A stretch of DNA of 58,301 nucleotides from NCBI RefSeq assembly GCF_025766255.1, contig NW_026516856.1, positions 1 to 58,301 of the forward strand, read 5' to 3'. The translations under genes and the position numbers were made by a program. Numbering within the stretch: the first letter of the stretch is position 1; every line of letters starts with the position of its first letter. The stretch comes from Zychaea mexicana (taxonomy: Eukaryota > Mucoromycota > Mucoromycetes > Mucorales > Lichtheimiaceae). Below are positions 10,015 to 22,124 of this stretch, piece after piece. The notes under the pieces are model-generated. The model was not told where the DNA came from. It made no database searches and saw only the letters and a list, made by a program, of their open reading frames with translations.

Positions 10015-13000
10015 AAAAGATAGCAGTAGCTTTCTCTTTTCTTGCATGTATGTTCATTGTATAATATCATCAATGGCATTATCCGATCGCCCCCTCCCTT
10101 CATATCCAAAGCTGTGTTACATAATTCATATGTGTAAAAATTTCGGACGAAGGAACGTGTCTATGTGGATAGTGTATCCTTTTATTGACTGATAAAATAG
10201 ACGGCTCGTGATGGGGCTTACATTACGCGTTAGATTGAGGCCTGTGAATGACAAAGTATGCACGCACGCCGATAATGCTTACATTCAGAGCAGCAGTGGA
10301 TTAACCACCCTGACGAGTAACATAGTGGGCAAGTTTTTCTGATTGTTATCGTACAAACCCATTTCTTTCTAAAAAGAGTATATTTAACTTGAAAGAAGGG
10401 CTCTTGACTATTGCTTCTATTATAAGCGCAAACCGATGACTGTCTAGTATGATGATCTCATAGCCCTATCACAACAGTTTATCGCTGGTCTCGTCAGACA
10501 CGATCTCGTGACAGATAGTTTCCTGTAAAGCATTACACATGCAAGGGTTGAAGCGGCGATCTTAACACGGCCGCATATCAGCATGTCAAAAAACAAATGA
10601 CTCTATTCATTGAGCATCTATGTATACATAGTGTATTCATAACCTATAGTGCTACCATATGTCATACCGGCTCAAATAGTTCCAAGTGGCGAGCGACAAA
10701 CTGCTTGAGTGTGTTCCACGATCAACATTTGTATAATCGTTCGAACAAACGAAGGGAAAGGAACAGCTCATCCATAAAGGACGATTAAGATTGACGCGCT
10801 TGTTTGAAGCACTGCTGCAAGGCTGTTATTTTCAAATTCGAATTGCGGGAGGCAATCGAGTGTGATCAACGTCATTCGTTTTGAGTTGTTGTCATTCGGC
10901 AACGTTGATTCAGGTTGTGTCTCTTTCCACAAGCACTGACGACACCCACAACGACTGCTCTTTTTTTATATCGTTTTCTTTGTTTTTAAATTGTGTCCCC
11001 AATGACAATGCGCTTCTTTTGAAAAGAAAACACACGTCATTAGGAATGAAAGTGGCCCCCAAGGGCTTATTGGGAGAGATATGGTTTTTCACACACACAA
11101 ACGCGTATCTGCTTGCTTCACTCTCGCCGGAGGGGGACCATCCAGGGGCTTTCGGGGTGCCCCAGAGTAGAGTAAAAAAGGAACTGTTAGTAGCCGGGTA
11201 CTTTCTATCCTAATTACAAAAAGAGTGACAATGAACGATAAAGAAATAGGGAAAAAAGGCGGACAAGACAGGGTGAGGGAAAGGCAACGAGTCGGCGTAG
11301 TGGAGGTATAGTTTTTATTAGCAGTTGTTCTTCTAGCTACTTTGTGGGAGCCGGTTATACTCGCATATGCAAAAGGCGCAACACTGCACTGCCAATAGCC
11401 AACCCTACCAACCTGCTCCTTTTCTCTTCCCCCCAAAGAAGCAGTCGTAGGCGTCCCCTGAAAGGATGGGTGAGGGAATTTAGGGGAATGGGCGAGAGTG
11501 AGCAAGCAGCCCGTTTGTGTGTAAAAAAAAAGTTGGAGAGGAAAGGAAAGGAAAGGAAAAGAGTGAGATAAGAAAAAAAAAGGACCTGGATCAGTTCTTT
11601 TATCTTTGGTTTTTTAGCCTCCGCCTAGCCGCCGCAGCATGCTCATCACGTGACGTTCTCTTTCATAACGTAGTCATAAAGGGCAGTGACTTGCATGAGA
11701 TGGTGATGGTTGGTGTTGCCTATGAGCACGGCTCACTGCGATACTGGAAGTGTGTGCACCGTATGCAGCTCATTGTTCTCTCTGGATACCTTTTAAGACA
11801 CCGCCATGCAATGCGACGCGACCTTTGTGGCCTGTCAGCGTTCTACCAGCATATCCAAATGAGTGTTTACGCTGATGTCGATTTGTTTTATACAGACTGC
11901 TCGTACCGGAAATGATATCGATTGTGGTTCTGCCCTACTTGATCTTCGTTGTTGCGACAGTTCTGTACAATAAAGAGCCTGATTCTTTCATGATGTGATG
12001 ACATGTATTTGTGGACTTTTTTTTTTTTTTGATCCGCTACTGTCCAAATTGTCACTGGCTGCATATCCAAGTCAATTGCGTACGTTGACAAGGCGGCCAA
12101 TCTTGATTCAACATGTAATGGTTTATCAAATTACGACAGATTGCTGCTTGAAAGGTTTGACGGATGTTAGATCAAGGAATGCGCCATCTACACGAATACT
12201 TGATGTGAATATCTTACAGAGGCGTGTACCAGCAAATAATTTCTTTTTATAGAGTTGCCCAAATAGCTATTAAGTCTGCGTGGCTGGGAACGATGCGTGT
12301 CGGGTAAAGCGCCTAGCGAATAAACGCTCGATGGCATCGATAATGATTGCTGTCGATTTTTCCAAAAGAATTGCAGTATCGCATGTGATAGTCACGGGTG
12401 AAATTAACCAATATTTATGGATAGATACTGCTATGATAAGAAATAGGGGGTAATGTGGGAGATGGGAGGGAGCTACGATTATTACATCGCAATTGCTAGT
12501 CTAGCTTTTACAAACAAAAGGTCTTTTCTTGCTTTGGGGTGCGCGCATCGTGAGAGCCACCCAGTCAGCGATACAGTTCCCAACAGCTTCAACATTCGGA
12601 TGTATGCTCATTAGCTATTTATCGTCGTTTTCAAACTATGAATCAAGTGATTTACATTGATTTCCCTACTGTATGCTATTGTGATGCGGTTGTCGTCGTC
12701 ATTGCAAAGAGGAAACAATCGATGAAGATGTTCCATAAGTTGTATACTATCGTGGTCGTACATGATGAGAATCCAGCGCTTCAACTTGTGTCAATATCAG
12801 TCTATCCTCTTGCATTGTGCTGTCTTCAGCCGCGACAGAGAGTCTGTAAAAATGTCAATAACACCTGCTGATATCCGTGAGCTGATACTGGCTGACGTTG
12901 GTGAATCCATTATAAATGGATCTATTGGCAAATTTTGCTCTACCTTCTCGTTGATGTTCTTGATCGGTTTAGGCTTCGTTTGATGGTGCAGATTGAATGC

Positions 13001-13383
13001 ATGCCATGTTTGTTCTGAACCGGGAAATAATGGATTGCTGTCCATTTATTGTCTATTTTGACAGCCTTTTTTAACAAGCGAGCTCTTGGTCAAGATTCTC
13101 TAACCTGACCGCCGTCAAAGACCTTCAGTGAGTTAAAGATCGTAATGTGAGACCACAGAATAAAAAACAATTAGTTGTCGCATTAGATGATTTGTGTGTG
13201 TATTAATCGCGCTTGTCACCAATTGACGTGTTCCTGAATTTACGCGCTTCCAAGGGGTCAATTTTATCGCCGCGCTTCTCTGCATAACTTTTTTTCTTTT
13301 AACATTGTACATACATTTAAAAACCTTGAACATTCTGTAAACTACTGCCACATAAAATATCGTATACTGTCAACGATACGAAA
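10015..13383. other. Long intergenic region, no gene supported
   Basis: About 3.4 kb without a convincing gene. Several 60-140-codon ORFs occur on both strands (for example 11089-11505 minus, 11517-11915 plus, 12762-12983 plus). None shows a domain, codon bias or joinable splice partners. There are pyrimidine/purine tracts (about 11520-11575), a T run at 12019-12030, and no tRNA-like cloverleaf that I can fold. A non-coding RNA or regulatory function is possible but not visible. Confidence 0.45.
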
Positions 13384-15547
13384 ATGCATACGGAACCAAA
13401 AATTACTTTCAGCAATCTATATAAACATAATCAATCCATATTGTCACCCGATGCATCCTATGTCGCCAGTGTCGTAGATCACTACCGTCTCGTTATTCGC
13501 AGCCATACAATCGCGCTTACCATTTTACACGTGTTTGAATGCGTCGATCCGATCCAACAATTAAAATGGTCACCTAATTCGAAATATATAATGACAGTCA
13601 ATCATGATCGATCGACTCTACAAGTTTGGTCGTTGATTGATGTTCATTGGCGAGCCAAGATCCGGGATGAATCGCTCAGGATGCATCGCGTGTGGTGGAG
13701 CGCTGATTCTTCAAGTATACTTTGCAGTGATGAGTTCAAGGTTTCTTCTTCTTCTATATGTACCATATTCCGGATCACTTTTGTGTATGCTTCTCTACTG
13801 ATATATACAGGGATTATTTAGTTACGAATATCAGTATGGATGCTGGCCGACCAACAAGTCAGGTACATTCGTTATCCAAAATTTGTTGACAAAGGGTGTG
13901 AAATCAGTCCGGACAAGAATTATGTCGCGATCGTCGAGAATCGTCAGGGCAAGGATGGTATCGGTATCTATACGTGGTCTGCTAGCGCAATATTCAAGGT
14001 AGATAGAAGGAGAAAAACCACACAAAAGAAAAATGGGCTGAAACAGTTTTACATTTTTGTCGGTAATAAAATAGCATATTGTAACAGATACAAACGATTT
14101 GTGTAATATCCGATGGTCCCCCGATAGTCAGTTCTTGGCAGCATGGGACAATTGCTTATATGTAAGTCTTCAATGGGCTTAGTGATGATAATGGAGGAGG
14201 GGAAATTTGGGGAACTTTATACACAATAAGCCAAGATTGTTGGCTTAACTTTCCATGCAATTATTTAGTATAAATTGCTTGTGTATGGAGTGGACGGTTC
14301 TTTACACGCGTCATACCAGGCTTATGAACATGGTCTTGGCATCAAGAGTATTACATGGAGTCCGGATTCGAGTTTGTTGGCTGTGGGTAGCTACGATCAA
14401 AAGGTAATCAATCTTGACGATAATCATAATAGAGAAGGCCAAAAAGTAATAGTTTTGCCAAGTAACTAAGATAACTATAGGTACGCATATTACGGACAAG
14501 TGATTGGAAACCTATCATCGAGTTTTTCCATCCGTCGACATTGGATCAGAAGTTTCAAAAATCGGCAGTAAGTCAACACTGAGTTTGTAATGATGCGCAG
14601 ATTCTTTTCTCTCTCACAGGATCATAACCTGATGCACACATATATAGCTAGTCTACCATCAAGATGGATCTGCCAAGTTTCCTGCAGTATCATGTAAGGC
14701 GCACCGATAATACAAACACATCTGTCTAATCTCTCTCTTTCTTTCTTTGATGTACACTAATTTTTTCTATGTATATCTGCACGTGCTGTTGCCGATAATC
14801 AGATCATCCTGTTTTAAAACGACCATTTAATATACCCATATTGCGACCCGAGTACAACACTCCTTATCCCAAGATTGGTGTTGGGTATTGTCAATTTAAC
14901 GCGAACGGGAAGTTTCTATGTACTCGAGACGGTAAGGGAAAATCTTACAAGGCCGGGACACATACAAAAAAGAAAAAAGAATGGGGATGATTCATTCACG
15001 GTAATAGATAGCATGCCTACAGCATATTGGATTTGGGATATCAGCCAGGTAGAATGTTGCATGATCGTGCTACAACAGCAGGCGGTGAAGCAGCTGGCAT
15101 GGCATCCACGCGATCCTTATACTTTGGCTGTCACCTGCGGCAACCAGCATGTTTATTTGACTACTCAACGTGGCTGTGACGGGTATATTGACGGCAACAA
15201 CAACAACAACAACAACAACACTAACCATAATAATGATAATGACGGTGACGGTGGCGGCGGCGGCGACGACGATGACGACCACCGCAACCCATTTGAGCTG
15301 GGTCTGGTGCCCGTTCCTGCAGGTAAACAAAGATACTATCTCCTCTTTCTAACCCGGACCCCTCCCCGAAACTTCTTTTGGCTTTTCGCGGCTAATCCTT
15401 TTGGCCTTTGCTTTTTTTTTTATTACCACTACTACTACAGCTGACTTTGTCGTGCGAAAACTGAGTTGGAGCCAGGATGGCGAATCATTGTTATTGATAG
15501 ATACTGGATTGTATTGTCTCGCCCAACGGCAAAAACAAAATGTATAA
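13384..15547 (+). CDS. WD-repeat protein WRAP73/WDR8 homologue
   Basis: Nine exons (13384-13740, 13822-13998, 14075-14161, 14269-14403, 14481-14567, 14620-14686, 14803-14931, 15008-15322, 15441-15547) sum to 1461 nt, 486 aa, about the size of human WRAP73. Recognisable blocks are the [18 protein letters not shown] opening, [13 protein letters not shown], a LRISVW strand, [62 protein letters not shown] and [10 protein letters not shown]. All lie in WRAP73 order. WRAP73/Wdr8 works with Msd1/SSX2IP and a kinesin-14 to anchor microtubule minus ends at spindle poles in fission yeast, Aspergillus and animals. A polyAsn/Asp/Gly insert (15190-15285) is lineage-specific. The exon 6 donor (GTATCA at 14687) is the weakest junction, chosen because the nearby GTAAGG would break the frame. 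Confidence 0.9.
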
Positions 15548-15756
15548 CAAAAATGTATTTAAAAGATGGAAATGATATGAGAGGAGAGAGAGAGAGTGTG
15601 TGTGTGCGTGCTGTTGTTGCTGGTTTCTTTCAAAAATATATACTATACAATATACACGGTGGTTTTTGTTTCTTTGGGGATGGGGGCGATTGTTAGATGA
15701 TGATGATGGGTGTGGTTTGTTGATGGATGCTGGTCGTTTGTCTTTTTTTTTCTTTT

Positions 15757-17955
15757 TTAGTTGTAGGTGGCCATGAAATCAGCATGGAACTTTCTCAAGT
15801 TGCCGCAAAAGTCGTCAAAGAGTTCCTCAGGTGGCAAGAAGGTGCTAAAACGAATGATGTTATTATGTCTTCTTTTACCTTTATTTCCCCCTTTTACCCC
15901 ACACACCCGGCCAAATAACACTCACCTTCGGAAATGCCATGTGCCTTCCTTTTGTGCAAAACCCGAGCCTAAACAACAATAAATTTTTTTAGTGAGTCCG
16001 ACTGATTGGCTGTGGTCGTGGGAAACATCTGTGAAGCTTTACCTGGAACAACGCAAACGCCTGTTGAAAATCCGCGGAAACGCGATATTAGATAATAAAC
16101 GCATTGCTCTTAGTCTCTTCAAACTGCCAACTACAAGTAACTCGCCACACACTGTTTCTCAAACAAACACATACCAGTAGCCTCGAGCATTTGATCGGCA
16201 TAAAAGGCATCGGGCAACACCTTCAATTCTGCAGCCTTGGCGATAGCCTTGGGGGGCAATCGGATGCGGGGGAACAGGTACATGGAACCCATGGCAGGCT
16301 GGCAGGTTACACCCTCCATGTCATTGAACACCGCCTCGAGCTTTTTAGAGCGGCGACGCAGGGATTCGTAGAGACCGGTCATTTCGTTCTGGTACAGTGC
16401 ATAGGAAGGCTCGCCTTGCTTGGGTGGGGTCACCATCAGCGCGGTCATGATCTGGCCACTGACGTTGGGACACAGTGAGACCGAGGCCATCTTGTACAGT
16501 TGCGCCATGACACCACTGTCCAAGTTGCAGCATTCAAAGTAGCCGCCACGACGGCCACACTCGCCAATCATGCCTTTGGAGATGGAGTGGAACGAGACAA
16601 GCTCGATCGCGTCACGCTCCGGGTGTTCCTTTAAAGCCTTCTTGAAACTGACAAAGGGGCGCTGCTCGGGCTCGTAGATGTTGGTCTGGTACACTTCGTC
16701 AGCAAGCAAGACCAGACGTTCTGTGTGGCAAAAGGTCAAAATGTCTTGCATGTTTTGCGCGTCCAGGCACTGGCCAGTCGGGTTGCCAGGGTTGATGATG
16801 ACGAGAGCGCGCACGTCGGTGCCCTTGCTGCGAGCTTCGTGCACAGTCTTGCGGATCTCTTCGACGTCCAGGCTCCAGCCAGAATCTTCGTCGAGGTAGT
16901 AAGGCACAGGCGTGGCACCCAGGAGTGTGAGCGTAGCAGAGTAGAGTGGATACTGAGGGATGGGGCTATAATAATTATAGACCGCATGCAACGTACACAC
17001 GCATTAAGTTTGGGGTTTAATGCTTACTCAACTTTTCCATGCATTTGCGCGCACGCACACACCCAGAGAGTTTCTGCCTTTTTCCCACTTTTTTTGTTAT
17101 ATCTCCTTTTGGGTGGGAGATCTGACACTTTTTCCTTTCCTCCCTGTCCGATATAGATCGGGTGCACCGTAGCACACACACACACACACACACACACATC
17201 CATATAGAGAAAAAGAGAGAGAGAGAGAGAGAGACACAATTTAATACCAAGGATGATGCTTACATGAGAATGCCGGTCTTTTCGTTCTCTGTCAGTATGG
17301 AGAGGATGTTCTGGACACCAGCAGAGGCGCCCTGGGTCAAGTAGATGGAGTTGGGGTCGGCAGGATGGCCATCACGCTCGGCAATGAACGAAGCTACAGC
17401 CTTGCGGAGAGCAGGGACGCCCTGCGAGTGCGAGTAGGCGCCGATGCCAGCACCGATATCCTTGAGGATCTGACGGGCTCTGTCAATGGCATCCTTGGGA
17501 TACAGTTGAGACACGATCGGCTCCTTGTCGGCTGTGAGGAGGTCGGGGTTTTCGCACAGAGACGCCACCTTTTATTTTATTTGGGTAATACCATCACACA
17601 CACACACACACACACACGGAATAAAGGGGATAAGTTTTTTTTTTTTTTCGCTGTTTTGCTTTGTTGCACGACGGTATGTTTTGTTATGTAACATAAGGGT
17701 TATTGTGATGTGTCATCACAGACACAGACACACGAGCACACATACCTGACGGAAGAAGGTGATGGGCTTTTGGTTCAATTGCTGAGGGTTGCCGATGTTG
17801 CAGCTGACCACGGTATTGAAGGGAAACTTGCGGCCTTGGGCCAGCTCGTCACGGATTTCCTCTGCACGGATGGCAAGACGACCACGCACAGCATATTCCA
17901 TGTCGCGGATGTGCGGGTTTATGTTGTCCACGGTCAAAACCTTTTTGTCGGCCAT
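15757..17955 (-). CDS. Alanine aminotransferase (PLP-dependent)
   Basis: Six exons on the minus strand (17746-17955, 17264-17568, 16175-16965, 16043-16060, 15926-15968, 15757-15844) sum to 1455 nt, 484 aa, the normal length. It interconverts alanine plus 2-oxoglutarate with pyruvate plus glutamate. Visible motifs are VSCNIGNPQQL (substrate loop), YLTQGASAGVQNIL (phosphate-binding), INPGNPTGQ, LADEVYQTNIY, and HSISKGMIGECGRRGGYFE with the PLP Lys at about residue 302. The C-terminus GVCVVPGSGF...WHFRSTFLPPEE is assembled from three small exons. Exon 4 is only 18 nt. Introns contain CA/GA microsatellites. There is no N-terminal presequence, so the product is probably cytosolic. A TTATATAA lies about 70 bp upstream (18023-18030). 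The 3' end converges on the WRAP73 homologue with ~210 bp between stops. Confidence 0.95.
16043..16060 (-). other. 18-nt micro-exon in the alanine aminotransferase gene
   Basis: Plus-strand CTGGAACAACGCAAACGC is flanked by CTGTTG (acceptor CAACAG on minus) and TTTAC (donor GTAAAG on minus). It encodes the middle of GVCVVPG, a conserved C-terminal strand of the enzyme. Without it the frame is kept but six conserved residues are lost. Confidence 0.85.
17172..17235. repeat. (CA)n and (GA)n microsatellites in an ALT intron
   Basis: A CA run from about 17172 to 17198 is followed by a GA run at about 17212-17234, inside the intron between exons 2 and 3 of the aminotransferase gene. A second CA run lies at 17595-17616 in the previous intron. 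Confidence 0.8.
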
Positions 17956-18902
17956 TTCTGTGTCTACGGTTTATGATTCTGTGTAGAGTAGTAGTAGTAC
18001 AAGAAGAAAGAAGCAAAGCTCTTTATATAAAGAGGATGGGGGAGGAGGAGCCAAGAAAAAGAGAGGAGAATAGAAGGCAGGTTTGGGAGATCGACGTTTT
18101 ATATACACTCCAGGTTTTTAAGCGTTGAAGCATGCGTGTGTGCACTGTGCGGGGATTTCTGACTCATGTGACTCTTTGTCGGCTTAAACTTTTTGGCAAT
18201 GAGGGGACCGAGCAAAAAGAACGTAGCGCGGGGGGCTGCACCTTTTCGGACGACACAGGCATGATCATGCTGTACTGTACTGTGCACAGTGCACTCTTAA
18301 CACTCTGTGCCGTGTACGATAAACATCTCATCTTTTTTTTTTGTTTCTGATGTTATGCAATCAATGTAACCTTCCTTTTCTCATCAATTGTCATTCGATG
18401 TAAACTAAAACATAGCGCAAAGGTACACACGCATAGAGCAAAGAGAACCGTTCCATCCATTTAGGGTTGAGGCCCATGGTTGCACCAATGATCTCATAAC
18501 CAAGTAGCTGCAGTCCATTTTTGATCATCGCCAAAGCCCCCCCCCTCTCCCTCCCATCTCAGCTGTAATATGATAAGGCTCATCATACACATCAAAACAA
18601 GAACATTTACGCTGTATTCATGTATAATATATATATACTTATATAGTGTACTAGATATAGAAGGGCAAACTGCTAGGAGAAAGCGCGAGAGATAGAATGA
18701 TGATGCTGAGGATGATAATGACAGATAATGTTTTGCTCAGAGCACAGATGAGACAAGTAGGAGAAAAAGGGGGGAGATAGAAAACCGCGACACCATGGAC
18801 ATGTGGAGCAAAAGAGACGATATAACGTAAAGAGGGGATACGATACTATTCCCCTCACCCTTGTAGACAGCGGCGTAGTTAGTAGTAGAGTGGGGACTCT
18901 TT
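17956..18902. other. Intergenic: ALT promoter and RING gene 3' flank
   Basis: The palindromic CTTTATATAAAG at 18021-18032 is a good TATA candidate for the aminotransferase. The rest is AT-rich, with no domain-bearing ORF. Short minus-strand ORFs around 18673-19063 overlap the end of the RING gene in other frames. Confidence 0.45.
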
Positions 18903-20477
18903 TCAAGCTGCTGATGCACGATCTTCCACGGGTACACCACGACAGACAGGACACGAATTATGCGTCTCACACAACCATCTATCGACGCACTCTTGGTGAA
19001 AGACATGACAGCATTTGAGCACGCGGACCGACTGCTTGGGGACAAAGTCGTCGAGACACACAAGGCATCGGTCAGTGCCTCTCATGCCTCGCTTGGTATC
19101 ATCTGACCATGGGATACTCGGCATGGCTGCGTCTATGGCTGCCTGGGTCGTTGTTACGGGTCGTGCGGGTCCGATGATGTTGGACAGCCACAAAAGATCT
19201 TCATACGTTGGATTGTCCGAAAGTGCAGTGTTTCCTGCTGGTTGACCACTGAGCACATAAATCACCCATTGATCTGACTCGCTACTATTACTATTACTAC
19301 TGCCATGGCTGTTGTTGTTATTGTTGTTATTGTTGTTATTGTTGGATGAGGTAGTGGATGATGACGAAGGATTTGGTATTTGCTGATGTTGCTGTTGTGG
19401 TGACGATGAGGGTTGTTGTTGTTGTTGCTGTTGCGCAGCCGCAGCCGCAGCCGCAGCAGCTACTGTACGATTGGAATGGACGGAAAGTGGCATGGATTGT
19501 AAGGTGGCGAGGGAGGAGGATGTGGATACAGTGGATCGTGGCCGTCTTCTCGGCAATGGAAAGTCGCTGTGAGTTGCAAAAGCTGTCGGTGTTGTGGATG
19601 TACGATAGCCAACAATGACAATAGGCAGCACACGCTCTGAGCTGGCATCGTCCTGTTGTTGTTGTTGCTGTTGTGTTGCAGCATTGTTGTGTCGCAATGG
19701 TACCTGGACATGATAACGGAAAAAGGAAGGGCCTGCTCGATCACTGGTTGTACTCGTCGGACTCGAGTCTCCATGATGATGAATCGTGTTACTACTCATG
19801 CTGTTGCCACTACTGCTACTGCTGCTGTCACTGGTGTTATTATTAGCATGAGCGGTGGTAAAAGAGGTATTGTTGTTGTTGTTGTTTTCTTGTCGAGGAA
19901 GGGAGGAAAAGACGGCTGAGGCAATAATATCAGAAAGCATGTGACGCAAATCGGAGGTGTGCGACGATGTTGTTGAAGCGGCTGAACTTGTTGTCGAAGG
20001 TGTAATAAACTGCGAGTCGAGATTGAGGAATGGAATGGGTGGAGGTGGACCTGTAGCTGCAGCAGCTGCCCGAGTGGCTGCGGCAGTGGCATGGCGAACT
20101 GACGATGTCGTCGATGCCGACGACGATGCAGGATTATGTCTTCGACTACTACGGTGGTGGTGGTGGTGGTGGTGGTGGTGAAGGTTGCCACCGCTATCGA
20201 CAATGCCGTCTGCTATAGAAACTCGACCCGTACCAGCACCACCGGTGACAGAATTACTACCACTACCACCGGCAGTGGTAGAAGTAGCATAAGCATGAGC
20301 ACTGGTGGCAGCATGACGACGACGTTGTCGACCGAAAGGTCGTGATGGGTGATTATGCAAACGATTCGATATCCGCCTTAAAAACGAAATGGGACGTTGT
20401 CGAGAATGGAAGGACGAGGAATGGAGGGTTCGAGTAGACGCATTGTCTTGTCGAATGGATGAGGGTGTTTGACCCAT
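18903..20477 (-). CDS. RING-H2 E3 ubiquitin ligase with N-myristoylation-type start
   Basis: A single-exon ORF of 524 aa. The C-terminal RING-H2 domain (about 468-512) reads CLVCLDDF...VLKCCHVFHQECVDRWL...NSCPVCR. It has all eight zinc ligands in C3H2C3 order plus the Trp that contacts E2 enzymes. The N-terminus MGQTPSS fits the N-myristoyltransferase consensus (Gly2, Ser6) and is followed by a basic patch (RRISNRL, RPFGRQRRR), which together suggest membrane attachment. The ~400 residues between are low complexity: polyHis, polyAla, polyGln, polyAsn and Ser/Thr runs. A TATATAAA on the minus strand lies about 130 bp upstream (20603-20613). Membrane ubiquitination is inferred and the substrate is unknown. 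The ORF is clean despite many trinucleotide repeats, which supports expression. Confidence 0.88.
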   Translation of the reverse strand: MGQTPSSIRQDNASTRTLHSSSFHSRQRPISFLRRISNRLHNHPSRPFGRQRRRHAATSAHAYATSTTAGGSGSNSVTGGAGTGRVSIADGIVDSGGNLHHHHHHHHHRSSRRHNPASSSASTTSSVRHATAAATRAAAAATGPPPPIPFLNLDSQFITPSTTSSAASTTSSHTSDLRHMLSDIIASAVFSSLPRQENNNNNNTSFTTAHANNNTSDSSSSSSGNSMSSNTIHHHGDSSPTSTTSDRAGPSFFRYHVQVPLRHNNAATQQQQQQQDDASSERVLPIVIVGYRTSTTPTAFATHSDFPLPRRRPRSTVSTSSSLATLQSMPLSVHSNRTVAAAAAAAAAQQQQQQQPSSSPQQQHQQIPNPSSSSTTSSNNNNNNNNNNNSHGSSNSNSSESDQWVIYVLSGQPAGNTALSDNPTYEDLLWLSNIIGPARPVTTTQAAIDAAMPSIPWSDDTKRGMRGTDRCLVCLDDFVPKQSVRVLKCCHVFHQECVDRWLCETHNSCPVCRGVPVEDRASAA

Positions 20478-22124
20478 ATAGATTTAAGAGAAGTATTTTT
20501 ACTTTCTTTTTTTTTTCTGTGAGTGAGGTGTTGCTTATATGTGTGTGTTTTGTTGCGTATGGTAAATTGTAAAAAAAGATAGGTTTATCCTCTTTTCTTT
20601 TTTTATATATAAAGGGAAAAAAAAAGAAAGAATTTTGTTGGACTCTTTCTGTTTTTTTTTGTGTCTAGCTGCAAAGAACACTTGTGACACATGGTACGCT
20701 AGCAAACAAGGTCACTTGCTGTATTCTTGAAAGAGGATGTTACCATATAGAGTGTTGTTAGTGATGGATGGGCGCGGCAAGGACATTGAGTTGTTTTGGC
20801 GAATAATCACCACACAGCCGTTATTGGGATATGTGCCATCATCATGGTCCTTGGAAGGGCATTCCGTTTCCGCTCATATTATTTAAGCTCTGCATACATA
20901 TATATATATATATTGTCATCGTCCTGAGTATCATTGTGGCAAGAAGAAGCTTCTTTATGGGATACTTTAGTACAACAGCACACTAGGCCGCTACTGTGTC
21001 TATCATTTTAAGGTAATAAGCTCAAGACGCTTGTGTAAATCTAACAGGTGTTTCTGTGGCTGCTGCTGCTGCTGCTGTTGTCGTTGGGAATATACTTGGA
21101 TATGTGGAAATCATCATCATCCCCGCGCCATACGTTTGCTGAGGTTGTACTATTATGTCATGAGGAGAGGTGCTACAGTCAATCCTGCGAGCTTCATATC
21201 GGAGTTTTCAGTTTGTGCGAACCCTTGCATACATCGATCTCAGGAAAACCGTATATTAACAGGCACATGTTGCCTTGCTTTGGTCGAAACTGAATGCATT
21301 GTACATAGGGTATACATTGGGTCTATTTATTGGTAAATTCTTCTTTGGTAAGTCGACCACTACTAGCAGAACAGAGATCTACAGGAAAGTTCATTTAGGG
21401 TGTAAACCAGTAACTTTCCCCTTGATATTTCCAAAGTGCACCTCATCTATCATAGTATAGTTGGGAAAGCTGTTTGTGGCAATGGAAATAGACATGTACT
21501 CTGTCTTCAGGTACAAGACCCCGTGTGTACGTTGTAACAGATGATAAGTATTTAGGTTCAACCATCATTTATACAGGCCCACAAAACAGCAGCTCATCCA
21601 ATATCCTTAGTTTTTCCCCTTTTACCCTCCCCTGTAGCTAGTGGTCATCGTTTAGGAATTTTTCCAAAAAAGTAAAAGCAAATTGTACACCTAGTAAAAG
21701 CTAATAGGCTTGTTGTTGTAATTGTTTTTTTTATTTGAATCACTGTTGCTGTTGCTGCCTGTTGTTACTGTATTGATCGATCATTGGTATATATGTATAT
21801 GATGATGATGATGATAATGTTTGCCTTTCACTTTTGCAGCCACCAACGTCGTCGTTATCTTTGTCTCCACCAGCAAAAGAAGATAATATATGTTAGGGTG
21901 CTCCAGTAAGAGGGAACAGCCGAGCTTGTATGGATGATACATTTGGTACCCCGAGCTCGGTCTAATATGTGTGCATTGGTAAGTATGAAAGTGCTACATG
22001 TCATTTGCCTCCTCCCCTCCCGTCACATATCCTATTGATGAGAGTAGTATTGATACTGATCGTAGAGATATAGTTGCAGGGTACCGGGGGGGGGGAGGGT
22101 ACTTCTTCTTCGTCCATTTTGTTA
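20478..22124. other. Intergenic, one weak ORF
   Basis: It holds the divergent promoter of the RING gene, an AT dinucleotide run near 20900-20912, and an 11-G run at 22086-22095. The only ORF of note is 21048-21293 (separate entry). Confidence 0.45.
21048..21293 (+). CDS. Weak candidate: Cys-rich ORF with hydrophobic start (81 aa)
   Basis: It begins with MFLWLLLLLLLSLGIYL (annotated from a TTG-like start; the first true ATG is later, at the Met of LDMWK). It continues with seven Cys residues over about 60 positions. A plausible acceptor (TCTAACAG) sits just before it at about 21047, so it could be an internal or terminal exon. I found no upstream exon that joins in frame. The Leu run comes from a CTG repeat. 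It may be chance. Confidence 0.18.
   Translation: MFLWLLLLLLLSLGIYLDMWKSSSSPRHTFAEVVLLCHEERCYSQSCELHIGVFSLCEPLHTSISGKPYINRHMLPCFGRN

Noticed and set aside
11089..11915. ORFs of 132-139 codons in the 10-13 kb gap
   Set aside because: They show no domain, no conserved motif, no sensible codon pattern and no splice partners.
19358..20345. Plus-strand ORFs opposite the RING gene
   Set aside because: They are the antisense reading of polyHis/polyAsn/polyGln codons, giving Val, Leu and Thr runs. The minus-strand frame has a real RING domain.
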